The notes below the pieces were generated by a model. It was not told the origin of the DNA, did not search any database, and saw only the letters and a program-made list of their open reading frames with translations. The position numbers and the translations under genes were made by a program. From UBA3006 sp031401235 (GTDB lineage: Bacteria; Actinomycetota; Acidimicrobiia; Acidimicrobiales; Ilumatobacteraceae): a stretch of DNA of 64,000 nucleotides. Of this stretch, positions 14,520 to 22,445 are shown in pieces; positions within the stretch are counted from its first letter, which is position 1; each line of letters starts with the position of its first letter. The stretch covers positions 62,001 to 126,000 of the forward strand of contig JANNRJ010000002.1 of NCBI GenBank assembly GCA_031401235.1, written 5' to 3'.

Positions 14520-16448
14520 TTACGACACCTTGGCAATGATCGATCGCATCCAAGTAAAACCGATCAACATCAAAAATCCGGTGAATGCAAGGAGAAGAAA
14601 TCCGATGCCTTCGAAAAGTACGCGAGCAAAGTCTGGATTCACCACGAAGGACATCACTCCAACGATTGGCGGAAGTGCAAGCATCACGTATGCCGACAAT
14701 CGTCCTTCGGCGGTGAGGGCACTGATTTGACCTCGAAGATTTTCGCGCTCGCGGACCGTATCCGAAACTGTGTCGAGGGTTGTCGCAAGATCGCTACCAA
14801 CTTCGTGGCTAATTTCGATGCCAGCAACGACCCAGTCAACGTCAAGGCTGTCAATCTGTGCGGCAAGGGCGCGCAAGGACTCAATCAGATCGCGACCAGT
14901 TCGAACTTCCAGCATTACTTGTCCAAGCAGGCTGTGTGTTGGTTCGTCAGCTTCATTGGCGACTGTGTCTAGCGCTTGTACAAGTCCGTATCCGGAACGT
15001 AACATCGAACTCATCATTTGCAGTGTGTCTGGCAATTGGGCGATGAATTCTGCGCGTCGGCGCCGAATTTTACGCTTTAGTAATTTAAGTGATCCAAATG
15101 GAATCACGAACATGGCAATCAGTGCACCAGGAAGATTCATTAAGGCGTAACTGGCGATCACTGAGGCAGCCGTGACCATCAACGTATTTAGAACTAACAC
15201 CGGAGCCTTTCGCTCTATTGCGGAGGTTTCAATTTTGGCCACTAATCGTTTGTATGCGTCTAAGTTTTGTAGGCGACGATCAATCGCTGTGGCAACTTTT
15301 TGAGTGGCGGAATGATTGACGACGGAAGGGTTGATGGGAAACAACCGTTGCCTCAATGAACGGTCAGGTGTTACGAAAAGTGAAATCAAAAGTAGAAGCA
15401 ATCCGGCAAAGATAATCAAAATGGAAATGGGCAAACCCCATGCGAAAAAATTTTTTGAACTTTGGGTATTTCTAGATGCCGAAGGTACCGAGTCGGGGTT
15501 TGCATCTTTGAGGGTCGGTGATACCGAAAGCGCAGGTGCACTAAACGACTTTTTGGCCTGGCGCGTTTGATTGATGTCGACCAGACGAACAGTAAGTTCA
15601 ACGTGCTCTCCGTCGCGGGCATTCGACATATATGTAATTTCGACTCGACCCACCAAACTTTCCGAAATACTTGCGTAAAGTTCGTCAAGTTCCGTTGGAT
15701 TGGGTGTGGCCCGAACCAATTGTGGGGCAGCAAGTCGGACAAGCGAATCGTGATTAGATTCGGAAGTAATAAGTTCAATGATTTCCATGCGAATGCCGCT
15801 CGTCGCATCAATAGCTTTGTCCAGCGGTGCTGAACTAGTGCTATCACCGCCATCAGACAGCACGATCATCACGCGACGTTCGCTAGTTGGTGCGAAAAGG
15901 GTTGAAGCGAAGACGACAGCATCATTGAGTGCAGTTCGACCGTCAGCCCTAATCGTCGATACGGCATCCATGAGGCGGGATCGATCTCTTGTTAGTTCGA
16001 CATCCAACGTCACATCAGAACCGAAACTGACCAAGCCGATGGATACTTCAGGCGGCAATGAAGTTATGAAGCCGACTGCGGCCTTCTTGGTTGCATTTAT
16101 CGGTTTTCCCGCCATTGATCCCGAGCGGTCAATGACCAAAATGACGTTGAGACCCTCGCTACTCAAGAATCTGGTGCTGGTAGCTGGCCGTGCCTGGCCA
16201 TCTTCAGCGATATTGAAAGATCCGCCATTGGCCAGTATTGATTCGAGTCCTCCAAGGACCCTGAGGCTGATTTGGACCGTCGGGAACTCGGTCAAGTTTA
16301 TGTCTTCGATATCGATGCCTATTTCCGAGATTGCGGAACTTATTCCCTTGGCTTCGGCGCTGGTCGACGAGCCCGCAGTCGAGATCATCCAAAACGACGT
16401 CGCACTTGTCAGACACGCCGCCGAAAGGTATCTCAACAACCGGATCAT
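14520..16448 (-). CDS. VWA domain fused to TadB-like F-domain protein
   Basis: 642 residues. Residues 1-35 hold a signal/membrane segment. Residues ~100-270 form a von Willebrand A domain with complete MIDAS: Asp107, Ser109, Ser111, Thr172 and Asp199. Residues 334-359 are a membrane helix, and ~400-640 are a TadB platform with the T2SSF segment (~470-600, LPDTLQMMSSMLRSGYGLVQALD) and terminal helices. TadB alone is about 300 residues, so the VWA half is an addition placed outside the membrane. The ATGA overlap with cpaF (16445) shows coupling. The VWA part may bind metal-dependent ligands or pseudopilins during pilus assembly (inference). Confidence 0.85.
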   Translation of the reverse strand: MIRLLRYLSAACLTSATSFWMISTAGSSTSAEAKGISSAISEIGIDIEDINLTEFPTVQISLRVLGGLESILANGGSFNIAEDGQARPATSTRFLSSEGLNVILVIDRSGSMAGKPINATKKAAVGFITSLPPEVSIGLVSFGSDVTLDVELTRDRSRLMDAVSTIRADGRTALNDAVVFASTLFAPTSERRVMIVLSDGGDSTSSAPLDKAIDATSGIRMEIIELITSESNHDSLVRLAAPQLVRATPNPTELDELYASISESLVGRVEITYMSNARDGEHVELTVRLVDINQTRQAKKSFSAPALSVSPTLKDANPDSVPSASRNTQSSKNFFAWGLPISILIIFAGLLLLLISLFVTPDRSLRQRLFPINPSVVNHSATQKVATAIDRRLQNLDAYKRLVAKIETSAIERKAPVLVLNTLMVTAASVIASYALMNLPGALIAMFVIPFGSLKLLKRKIRRRRAEFIAQLPDTLQMMSSMLRSGYGLVQALDTVANEADEPTHSLLGQVMLEVRTGRDLIESLRALAAQIDSLDVDWVVAGIEISHEVGSDLATTLDTVSDTVRERENLRGQISALTAEGRLSAYVMLALPPIVGVMSFVVNPDFARVLFEGIGFLLLAFTGFLMLIGFTWMRSIIAKVS

Positions 16449-17788
16449 TTCGCTCGATTTTGAGCGATGGAATACTCTATTCCTCGGTCGGCGAGACGGC
16501 CCAAAAACGAAGGTGGAATTCCGCTGGACTTCAAATAGCCAATTTTTCGACCATTTGAATCCACGCCACTTTGATAATCGAATGTGTAGAGGTCGGTAAG
16601 CGTGATGATGTCGCCTTCCATCCCACTTATTTCTGTGATCTGCGTGACTTTGCGCGAGCCATCGCGGAAACGCGTCATTTGCACGATGATGTCAAAACCA
16701 GAAGAAATTTGATCTCGAATGGCGCGCAATGGAAGTTCAAATCCAGCCATGATCACCATTGTTTCAAGCCGCGAAAGAGCGTCACGAGGAGAATTTGCGT
16801 GGATCGTTGCAAGCGAACCGTCGTGACCGGTATTGATGGCTTGAAGCATGTCGAGGGCTTCTGCTCCACGAACTTCACCAACAATAATTCGATCTGGTCG
16901 CATTCGAAGCGAGTTTCGAACAAGATCACGAATTCGCACTTCACCTTGACCCTCTAAGTTTGAAGGCCGACTTTCAAGTCGAACTACATGGCGCTGACGT
17001 AATTTGAGTTCAACAGCATCTTCAATCGTGACAATTCGCTCCGTATCCGAAATGTACGACGACAAAATATTGAGCATCGTTGTCTTACCAGTACCAGTTC
17101 CCCCAGAAACGAGAACCGCAATAGCGCCCTTAACCACCGCACCCAGGAGTTCCGCCGCCTGAGGGGTGATCGCACCCATAGTGATGAGTTGATTGATATC
17201 GAGTTTGTCATTTGAAAACTTGCGAATGGTAAGCACAGGTCCGTCAACGGCCAGCGGAGGAATAATTGCGTTTACTCGTGATCCGTCGGCAAGGCGGGCA
17301 TCCACCATTGGCGAGGATTCATCAATTCGTCGTCCAACACCTGAAACAATGCGATCAATCACTCGCCGCAGATGCTCCTGTGAAGCAAATCGCACTGATG
17401 TTCGTTCGATTCTTCCCGCGCGTTCTATATAAATTGGATCAGTCGAATTGACCATTACTTCGCTAACACTGGAGTCGTGGAGAAATTGCTCAATTGGGCC
17501 AAGCCCCATTACATCGTCAAGAATTTGACTTATGAATACTGCACGTTCAGCATCCCTCAGTGGGGTTCCCTCGTCAATCAGCAAATCATCAATATGGCCG
17601 CTTACGATTTCTTCCAGTCGTTCCTGTCCGAGTTGAGCATCAAAGAGTCTGGTCCCAAGTCGTTCATACAACGCGCTGGCGAGTTTTTTGCGAACAAGCC
17701 ACATTGGATCGGCGGCAGTTGGTCGCTGAAACTCAAGAGTCGGGTCCTCTTCGCGTTCACGCTCGAGAAGATAGTCGGAAAGTCTCAT
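16445..17788 (-). CDS. cpaF: CpaF/TadA secretion ATPase
   Basis: 447 residues. A 110-residue N-terminal domain precedes the GSPII_E ATPase: Walker A GGTGTGKTT at 229-237 (Lys235), Asp box near EDAVEL, Walker B around IIVGEVRGAEALDML, His box NTGHDGSLATIHAN. It powers assembly of the Flp pilus as a hexamer on the cytoplasmic face of TadB/TadC. ATG 17788 follows the tadZ stop by 4 nt; its stop overlaps the VWA-TadB start. Complete length for the family. Confidence 0.92.
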   Translation of the reverse strand: MRLSDYLLEREREEDPTLEFQRPTAADPMWLVRKKLASALYERLGTRLFDAQLGQERLEEIVSGHIDDLLIDEGTPLRDAERAVFISQILDDVMGLGPIEQFLHDSSVSEVMVNSTDPIYIERAGRIERTSVRFASQEHLRRVIDRIVSGVGRRIDESSPMVDARLADGSRVNAIIPPLAVDGPVLTIRKFSNDKLDINQLITMGAITPQAAELLGAVVKGAIAVLVSGGTGTGKTTMLNILSSYISDTERIVTIEDAVELKLRQRHVVRLESRPSNLEGQGEVRIRDLVRNSLRMRPDRIIVGEVRGAEALDMLQAINTGHDGSLATIHANSPRDALSRLETMVIMAGFELPLRAIRDQISSGFDIIVQMTRFRDGSRKVTQITEISGMEGDIITLTDLYTFDYQSGVDSNGRKIGYLKSSGIPPSFLGRLADRGIEYSIAQNRAK

Positions 17789-17792
17789 GTAA

Positions 17793-19016
17793 TCATCGCC
17801 TCCAGCGTCGTCGCTTAGATGAAACCGCTGTGGATAGGTCGTCGGGACTCAAAAACTTGTGGGCAAGGTTGATGAAACTCTTCGCTTCAGTAGATTTTGG
17901 ATCCGAGATCACCACTGTTTTGCCAGAATTCGATTGCCTAGGTATGAGTGATGATGTGGCAATCTGATTGCTGATCGGAATCCCCACCGCGTCAATGATC
18001 GCGTCGATCTTCAAGCCGGAATCTGCAGTAACTCGATTAAGTACAAAATGTCGAGTCTGACTCGGTTTGCCAAGACGATCGAGAATTTTGAGTTCCTTGA
18101 TCAGGTTGCGAACGCTAGAGACATCCATGTTTGCAATGAGAATGAGATCTGTGGCGAATCCGATTGCTGCCAAACTGCGCTCATCTATTCCAGCGGCAGT
18201 ATCAACGACTATGTAATCGAATTCGTACAGCATGATGTCAAGCAGTTCCTCGGCGACGGCTTTGTCAATGTGGTCGGCCTCTTCTGGGCTGCTGGACGAA
18301 GGTAAAACCAAAAGTGAACCCGATTGATCTCGTGTCATGAACATCTTGACCGACGTTGCGTCAAGATGAGGAAGATTCCCTAGATCCGTCAGTGTCCGCT
18401 CCGGAGTCATCCCCAGCGAAGTCGCAACATCACCAAATTGACAGTCATAGTCGATCAACAGAGTCCGGTTCGGTGCGACTTGGGAAATGGCCGTCGCCAC
18501 ATTGACGGCCACGGTAGTTTTTCCTGAGCCACCCTTAGGCGAAAGAACTGCGATTAGTCGCCCGCGCTTCCTTTCAACGTGAGTGCTGGCGCCGAAATGA
18601 GCGAGCATTCGTGCCCCGCGTTCGACTGCGACGCCGATTGCCGAAATGAAGTCTTGTTCGCCGGAATTTGGATCGACGAGGTTGTGAATACCGATGAGTG
18701 CTGCCAATGCCCAGTTTTCGGTGGATGTTGTGTTCACCAACACGATCTCGGTTGGTGCCGATAACAAAAGCAGCCGTCGGGCCAAGACGAAGGCAAAGAC
18801 AGTCGGTACATCCGACCCGATAAAGATTGCAGTTGGTTCGCACGTGAGTAGGTCTGTGGCAACGCCCTCAATATCGCTTGTCATTGCCGATTCGAACACG
18901 AGGCCGATGAATTCAACTTTGTTGTCAAAGAAACTTGATGAACAGATCGAATCGATTGTGGCGTTGGCACCAAGTTCTCCAAGAATTGCAACTCTATGAA
19001 TAGTTGGAGTTGTCAT
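17793..19016 (-). CDS. TadZ/CpaE-like ParA-type ATPase
   Basis: 407 residues. Residues 1-140 look like a degenerate receiver domain, as in CpaE. Residues ~153-400 are a MinD/ParA ATPase with deviant Walker A KGGSGKTT (161-168) and a switch region DYDCQFGD. TadZ positions the pilus machine at the pole. The start overlaps the CpaB-like stop by 4 nt. C-terminus extends ~25 residues past the fold with basic residues (SSKRRRWRR), possibly a membrane or nucleic-acid contact. Confidence 0.88.
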   Translation of the reverse strand: MTTPTIHRVAILGELGANATIDSICSSSFFDNKVEFIGLVFESAMTSDIEGVATDLLTCEPTAIFIGSDVPTVFAFVLARRLLLLSAPTEIVLVNTTSTENWALAALIGIHNLVDPNSGEQDFISAIGVAVERGARMLAHFGASTHVERKRGRLIAVLSPKGGSGKTTVAVNVATAISQVAPNRTLLIDYDCQFGDVATSLGMTPERTLTDLGNLPHLDATSVKMFMTRDQSGSLLVLPSSSSPEEADHIDKAVAEELLDIMLYEFDYIVVDTAAGIDERSLAAIGFATDLILIANMDVSSVRNLIKELKILDRLGKPSQTRHFVLNRVTADSGLKIDAIIDAVGIPISNQIATSSLIPRQSNSGKTVVISDPKSTEAKSFINLAHKFLSPDDLSTAVSSKRRRWRR

Positions 19017-19756
19017 CGCGGCGCTTGCAATCGCTCGAAAGTTATGATTCCCTCGCCCCCAACATTGGCGGTCGGTCCTTCAAGACTCAGCCAAATACTT
19101 CCAAACTCGGCGGCAAAAACCAATCGCGCCGCATCTAGAGAGGAAACTGCAAATGTGATCAGAAGTTGATTAGTCGGTGCTGTTCGCGCACTCGTCTCGC
19201 TACCGCTGACGGAGCCATCGGCTGCGCTTAGATCTGCTGCGGAATATTGAATTGCAGTGACGAGTGCGCCATGGAGGATGAATGAAGTGTTCTGACCACC
19301 TGTGCCAGTTTCAAACGAGGCGATAACTCCAAGCGTGTCGCCTGGTATGAATGCGCCACCGATTGCGCGTTCTGGAACAACCGGAATAGTGACTTCCTGC
19401 AATGAACCTGGAACTTTAATTCGGGCCAGACTCTGCGGACTAGTAAACCGGGCGACAAAAAGCTGCTCTCCAGGAAGAAGCTCCGTAGATGCAACGAAGC
19501 CGGCCGTGATTTCGTCGAGGGATGCGACCGCGCCCGGAGCGATTAAATTTGCTGGTATCTGAACAACTGCAATGCTGCCGCCAATCAATTCAATTGGTGT
19601 TTGCCGCGGAATGGCAGATTTCACGATCACCACTGGGCCGAGGTTTACCACTGGGCTGGTGGTAGTTGAAGACTGATTATTGACAACTGTGACGAGTATG
19701 ACTGTTCCAATTATTGCCAAAACAAATCCTGCGGCGATCCTGATTGATCGCCTCAT
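19013..19756 (-). CDS. CpaB/RcpC-like SAF domain protein
   Basis: 247 residues: N-terminal membrane helix (7-27), then a SAF domain (~48-105, VVIVKSAIPRQTPIELIGG) and the RcpC-type beta domain. CpaB proteins line the envelope part of Tad machines in diderms; here it is likely outside the membrane of a monoderm. Overlaps both neighbours by 4 nt. Divergent in sequence, so the call rests on the SAF motif and position. Confidence 0.75.
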   Translation of the reverse strand: MRRSIRIAAGFVLAIIGTVILVTVVNNQSSTTTSPVVNLGPVVIVKSAIPRQTPIELIGGSIAVVQIPANLIAPGAVASLDEITAGFVASTELLPGEQLFVARFTSPQSLARIKVPGSLQEVTIPVVPERAIGGAFIPGDTLGVIASFETGTGGQNTSFILHGALVTAIQYSAADLSAADGSVSGSETSARTAPTNQLLITFAVSSLDAARLVFAAEFGSIWLSLEGPTANVGGEGIITFERLQAPR

Positions 19757-20799
19757 CCGATCATCCTTAAGATGCGGGTTCCGTAATCGGTGCCTATTCC
19801 CAATGCGCCACTATTGAATGTCTGTGTCTTGAATGTTCCGCAAATGCGGAAATCTGACGGCGATCCCGTGCAGATTGTCGAACAGGAATTTGCGATGAAG
19901 CCGCCACCGAGGGCATAACCGCACAAATTGAACGAGGCGAAACCATCGGCGGTATAGGTCGAACGCGAGCCAGGGCGTGTCCGCGAAATCGCAATCGGTA
20001 GCACGAAAACTTGGTTAGCGTCGTAGAGCGCTCGGATGACGGGTCGACATCTCGGCAGAATTCCTTCGCTGCCGGCATCCAATATGGCCCCGCCGGCCGC
20101 AATTTGGATTGGGATGGATCCACAATTGTTAGTTGAATCTCTCAGAAAGTCGAATCCAAATGGCCAGTCGTCGTCACAATCGTCGTCATCGTCATCATCG
20201 GAGTCGAAATCGAATTTGATTTCAATTTGAGTGTTCGGTACCGATAGTGATCCGTCGGCGGCAATCCACGCCGGATTAAACGCGCACTTTGAAATAACCA
20301 TCGGCAATACTGTCTGCGTATTTAGTGCACCCCATATCACGGTTGAACTGGCCCGAACTGTCTGACCTACTTGAAGGGCGTCGAGAATTGGGGCAAAGAC
20401 ATATTTGACCTGGTTGGACGACCCACCGCTGCCGGGATTCCATGTGCTAGTGAGTGCTTGGACGTATCCAATTGCTGTTGAGACCCCGTTTGGCACTGGT
20501 GTGCACGGTGTGAGTCCAGCGCCCCGGCCACAGAGTGTCACAGCTGTTTCGTTGTCGGCTGCATTGAGGCGCGCGTAAGAGAGTGCCAGTGACTGTGATT
20601 GAGTGCAGGCTGTCTTTGCACAGTCGACCGCTACGGCATGTGCCGCCGCATCGGCTCCGTTTTGAAGTTGGCGTCGCTCGCTCCATAAGGCGCCCATATC
20701 GATGGCAAGAGCCCCTGAGCCCAAAAGCACAACGGCAAAAGCCGCAAACCAAACGAGGATAATTCCGCGATCACGGTCATTTCGAGTTGATTGGCCCAT
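19753..20799 (-). CDS. TadG-like pilus-associated protein with acidic run
   Basis: 348 residues. The N-terminus RDRGIILVWFAAFAVVLLGSGALAIDMG is the TadG/TadE-type pseudopilin-like helix, followed by a Cys-rich extracellular part with eleven or more cysteines. Around residues 198-210 lies an acidic run (DSDDDDDDDCDDDW) encoded by a GTC/ATC simple repeat on the plus strand (20168-20204). The acid patch could bind Ca2+. The TadE gene's stop is 9 bp upstream of this start. Exact role in Tad systems is unclear; TadG is thought to anchor the pilus. Confidence 0.75.
   Translation of the reverse strand: MGQSTRNDRDRGIILVWFAAFAVVLLGSGALAIDMGALWSERRQLQNGADAAAHAVAVDCAKTACTQSQSLALSYARLNAADNETAVTLCGRGAGLTPCTPVPNGVSTAIGYVQALTSTWNPGSGGSSNQVKYVFAPILDALQVGQTVRASSTVIWGALNTQTVLPMVISKCAFNPAWIAADGSLSVPNTQIEIKFDFDSDDDDDDDCDDDWPFGFDFLRDSTNNCGSIPIQIAAGGAILDAGSEGILPRCRPVIRALYDANQVFVLPIAISRTRPGSRSTYTADGFASFNLCGYALGGGFIANSCSTICTGSPSDFRICGTFKTQTFNSGALGIGTDYGTRILRMIG
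20168..20204. repeat. Imperfect trinucleotide repeat inside tadG
   Basis: GTC/ATC triplets on the plus strand encode the Asp run of the TadG-like protein. In-frame triplet gain or loss would change the length of the acidic loop without breaking the gene. Confidence 0.6.
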
Positions 20800-20808
20800 G
20801 TTTTCTCT

Positions 20809-21198
20809 TTACAACCCACATCTCATCGAAGCTTTTGCCTCGAGCGTCATCGAACCCAATGGAACGAATGGAATTCCGAACGTGAACATCTGATTTGCCT
20901 TTACAGTCGCGGTGCCGCCGGCGACGGGGCAGGGGGTCTGTAGGATCCCATCGATAGTCACAGCAGTAGATGCCCGAACGACATTGGCTACGGTCGTCGA
21001 GTTCTCACCCAGCGCTAACGAGCGTGCCCCCTCTCGTACAGCCCCCTGAAGTGAAATGACAACGTTGTAGGCACGTCCGAATTCAATGACTCCGACGAGC
21101 ATGATCAACATCAAGGGAGCCACTAATGCAAACTCCAGCACGGCGATACCGCGATCGCTTTTTGTCGGTGAATGTTTCGAACTGCGCGTAATTCGCAC
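20809..21198 (-). CDS. tadE: TadE-like pseudopilin
   Basis: 129 residues from GTG 21198. The frame is open to 21297, but the longer version would overlap the pilin by 89 bp; GTG 21198 lies 10 bp after the pilin stop and leaves the typical TadE start: a basic stretch, DRGIAVLEFALVAPLMLIMLVGVIEFG helix with the invariant Glu. It should be processed by the same peptidase as the pilin. Minor pilin of the Tad system. Confidence 0.8.
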   Translation of the reverse strand: MRITRSSKHSPTKSDRGIAVLEFALVAPLMLIMLVGVIEFGRAYNVVISLQGAVREGARSLALGENSTTVANVVRASTAVTIDGILQTPCPVAGGTATVKANQMFTFGIPFVPLGSMTLEAKASMRCGL

Positions 21199-21208
21199 AG
21201 TCGTTAGA

Positions 21209-21412
21209 TCACGGAACTGTTGTAGTGGTTGGAAGCTGGTCGCCAAGGCCACCGAAGAAATCGGATAGTTGCTGACCAAATAGGGTAATTGCCCCAATTA
21301 CAACAAGGCCAATGAGCGCCACGAGCAGGGCGTATTCAACGACCGTTGCTCCGCGATCGTCCTGCGGCTTTGGTGCCGTGAAGAAACTCTGAATTGCCAC
21401 GACTAATTTCAT
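21209..21412 (-). CDS. flp: Flp/Fap-type pilin
   Basis: 67 residues from ATG 21412, preceded by AGAGGAT about 7 nt away; the frame is open to 21481 but the extension is His-rich and unlike a pilin. Class III prepilin signal RGATVVEYALLVALIGLVVIGAI, with predicted cleavage between Gly and Ala and the conserved Glu at +5. The mature protein is a short helix with a threonine tail (TTTTVP). Major pilus subunit, first gene of the operon 21412-13647. Confidence 0.92.
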   Translation of the reverse strand: MKLVVAIQSFFTAPKPQDDRGATVVEYALLVALIGLVVIGAITLFGQQLSDFFGGLGDQLPTTTTVP

Positions 21413-21498
21413 ATAAGTGATCCTCTCTCTAAGTGTTTGATTGACCACGCTGAGTGTATGGTGGTGGTGGGGATAACGCAAGAGGTAATTCAGATTGA

Positions 21499-21519
21499 GG
21501 GATATCCCCTAAGGGGGAG
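21499..21519. promoter_or_regulatory. Palindromes and RBS before the LuxR-type gene
   Basis: GGGATATCCC (21499-21508) is a perfect palindrome and CCCCTAAGGGG overlaps it, covering the ribosome site AAGGGGGAG (21511-21519), 7 nt before ATG 21527. The region lies between the divergent LuxR-type and pilus genes, a plausible operator. Confidence 0.5.
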
Positions 21520-21526
21520 AAATGCA

Positions 21527-21748
21527 ATGAACGAAATTAATCTCAGCGACCAGGAAATTACTGTAATGCGGCTAGTGGCCGAAGGTAAGGCGAACGCTGT
21601 AATTGCGCGGGAAATATTTACCTCGGAAAAGACAATAGAGCGAGTGCTGAGTCGCATTTATTTCAAATATGGAATCGCTGGTTCGTCAAAGACCGAAAAT
21701 CCGCGAGTGAAAGCAACTCTAATTTTTTGCGGATTGATTCACGTGTGA
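21527..21748 (+). CDS. Small LuxR/GerE-type helix-turn-helix protein
   Basis: 73 residues consisting almost only of a GerE HTH (LSDQEITVMRLVAEGKANAVIAREIFTSEKTIERVLSRIYFKYGI). ATG 21527 is chosen for the AAGGGGGAG 7 nt upstream. No receiver or sensor domain. It is transcribed divergently from the Tad operon, 114 bp from the pilin ATG, so it may regulate pilus expression (inference). The C-terminal tail is divergent from the family. Confidence 0.75.
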   Translation: MNEINLSDQEITVMRLVAEGKANAVIAREIFTSEKTIERVLSRIYFKYGIAGSSKTENPRVKATLIFCGLIHV

Positions 21749-21764
21749 TTTTGAGGTTCAACTG

Positions 21765-22424
21765 TCAAAATAAGCGCAACTCGTCTATTCGAGTGCCGCG
21801 TAATTTGTCGTAGTCCACCTCGCACCAACCCATACCGCGGCTTTCGGCGAGCACCCGAGCCTGAGGTTTAATAATTTGGGCCACGAGGATGCCACGGATG
21901 TCGCCCAATGACGAATCGGCGCGCAAACAGTCGATATAACGGGTGAGTTGCTCGACGCCGTCAATTTCACCGCGTCGCTTAATCTCAATTGCGACAGTAT
22001 GTCCTTGAGCGTCGCGACAGAGCAGGTCCACTGGTCCAATCGCGGTGGGGTATTCGCGTCTGATCAGGGTGAGTCCGGATTCGATCGTCGCCGGAATGGC
22101 GGCAAGCAATTCTTGCAAGTGCGCTTCCACTCCGTCCTTTAAAAGCCCTGGGTCGTCGCCGAGATCATGACTTGAATCGCTGAAAACTTCATCCAAATGA
22201 ATCGTCAGAATTTCACCTTTAGGGTTGGTGATCACCCAGCGATCAGTGTGTTCAACAATGGTATTTGGTGAATTCATCCAGTTAAGTGGCTTGTAAGCAC
22301 CTCCGTCCGAATGTATTGCCACACAACCGTCGGCCTTGACCATCAACAATCGGGTTGCCTTGCCCAATGAGGCCTCAAGACGACCTTGGTAGGTGACACT
22401 GCAGTGAGCAACGATCAGTCTCAT
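21765..22424 (-). CDS. nucS: Mismatch endonuclease NucS (EndoMS)
   Basis: 219 residues. N-terminal DNA-binding domain, then a RecB-like nuclease with GPVDLLCRD, EIKRRGEIDGVEQLTRY (catalytic Glu-x-Lys) and a C-terminal beta-clamp-type tail (LRLF). NucS replaces MutS/MutL in most actinobacteria and cuts both strands at mismatches. Full length. Starts ATG 22424 with a TTACCT(A) box 5-6 nt upstream, no ribosome site. Confidence 0.92.
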   Translation of the reverse strand: MRLIVAHCSVTYQGRLEASLGKATRLLMVKADGCVAIHSDGGAYKPLNWMNSPNTIVEHTDRWVITNPKGEILTIHLDEVFSDSSHDLGDDPGLLKDGVEAHLQELLAAIPATIESGLTLIRREYPTAIGPVDLLCRDAQGHTVAIEIKRRGEIDGVEQLTRYIDCLRADSSLGDIRGILVAQIIKPQARVLAESRGMGWCEVDYDKLRGTRIDELRLF

Positions 22425-22430
22425 ATATAT

Positions 22431-22436
22431 AGGTAA
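22431..22436 (-). promoter_or_regulatory. Candidate leaderless -10 box of nucS (TTACCT)
   Basis: Minus-strand TTACCT, 6 nt of ATATAT, then ATG 22424. The adjacent TATATA is an alternative. Confidence 0.35.
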
Positions 22437-22445
22437 AAAACTAGA

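Noticed and set aside
20168..20204. Triplet repeat as a CRISPR or satellite array
   Set aside because: No spacers; it is in frame within a coding gene.
21413..21481. N-terminal His-rich extension of the Flp pilin
   Set aside because: An RBS and ATG at 21412 give a normal pilin; the extension is untypical.
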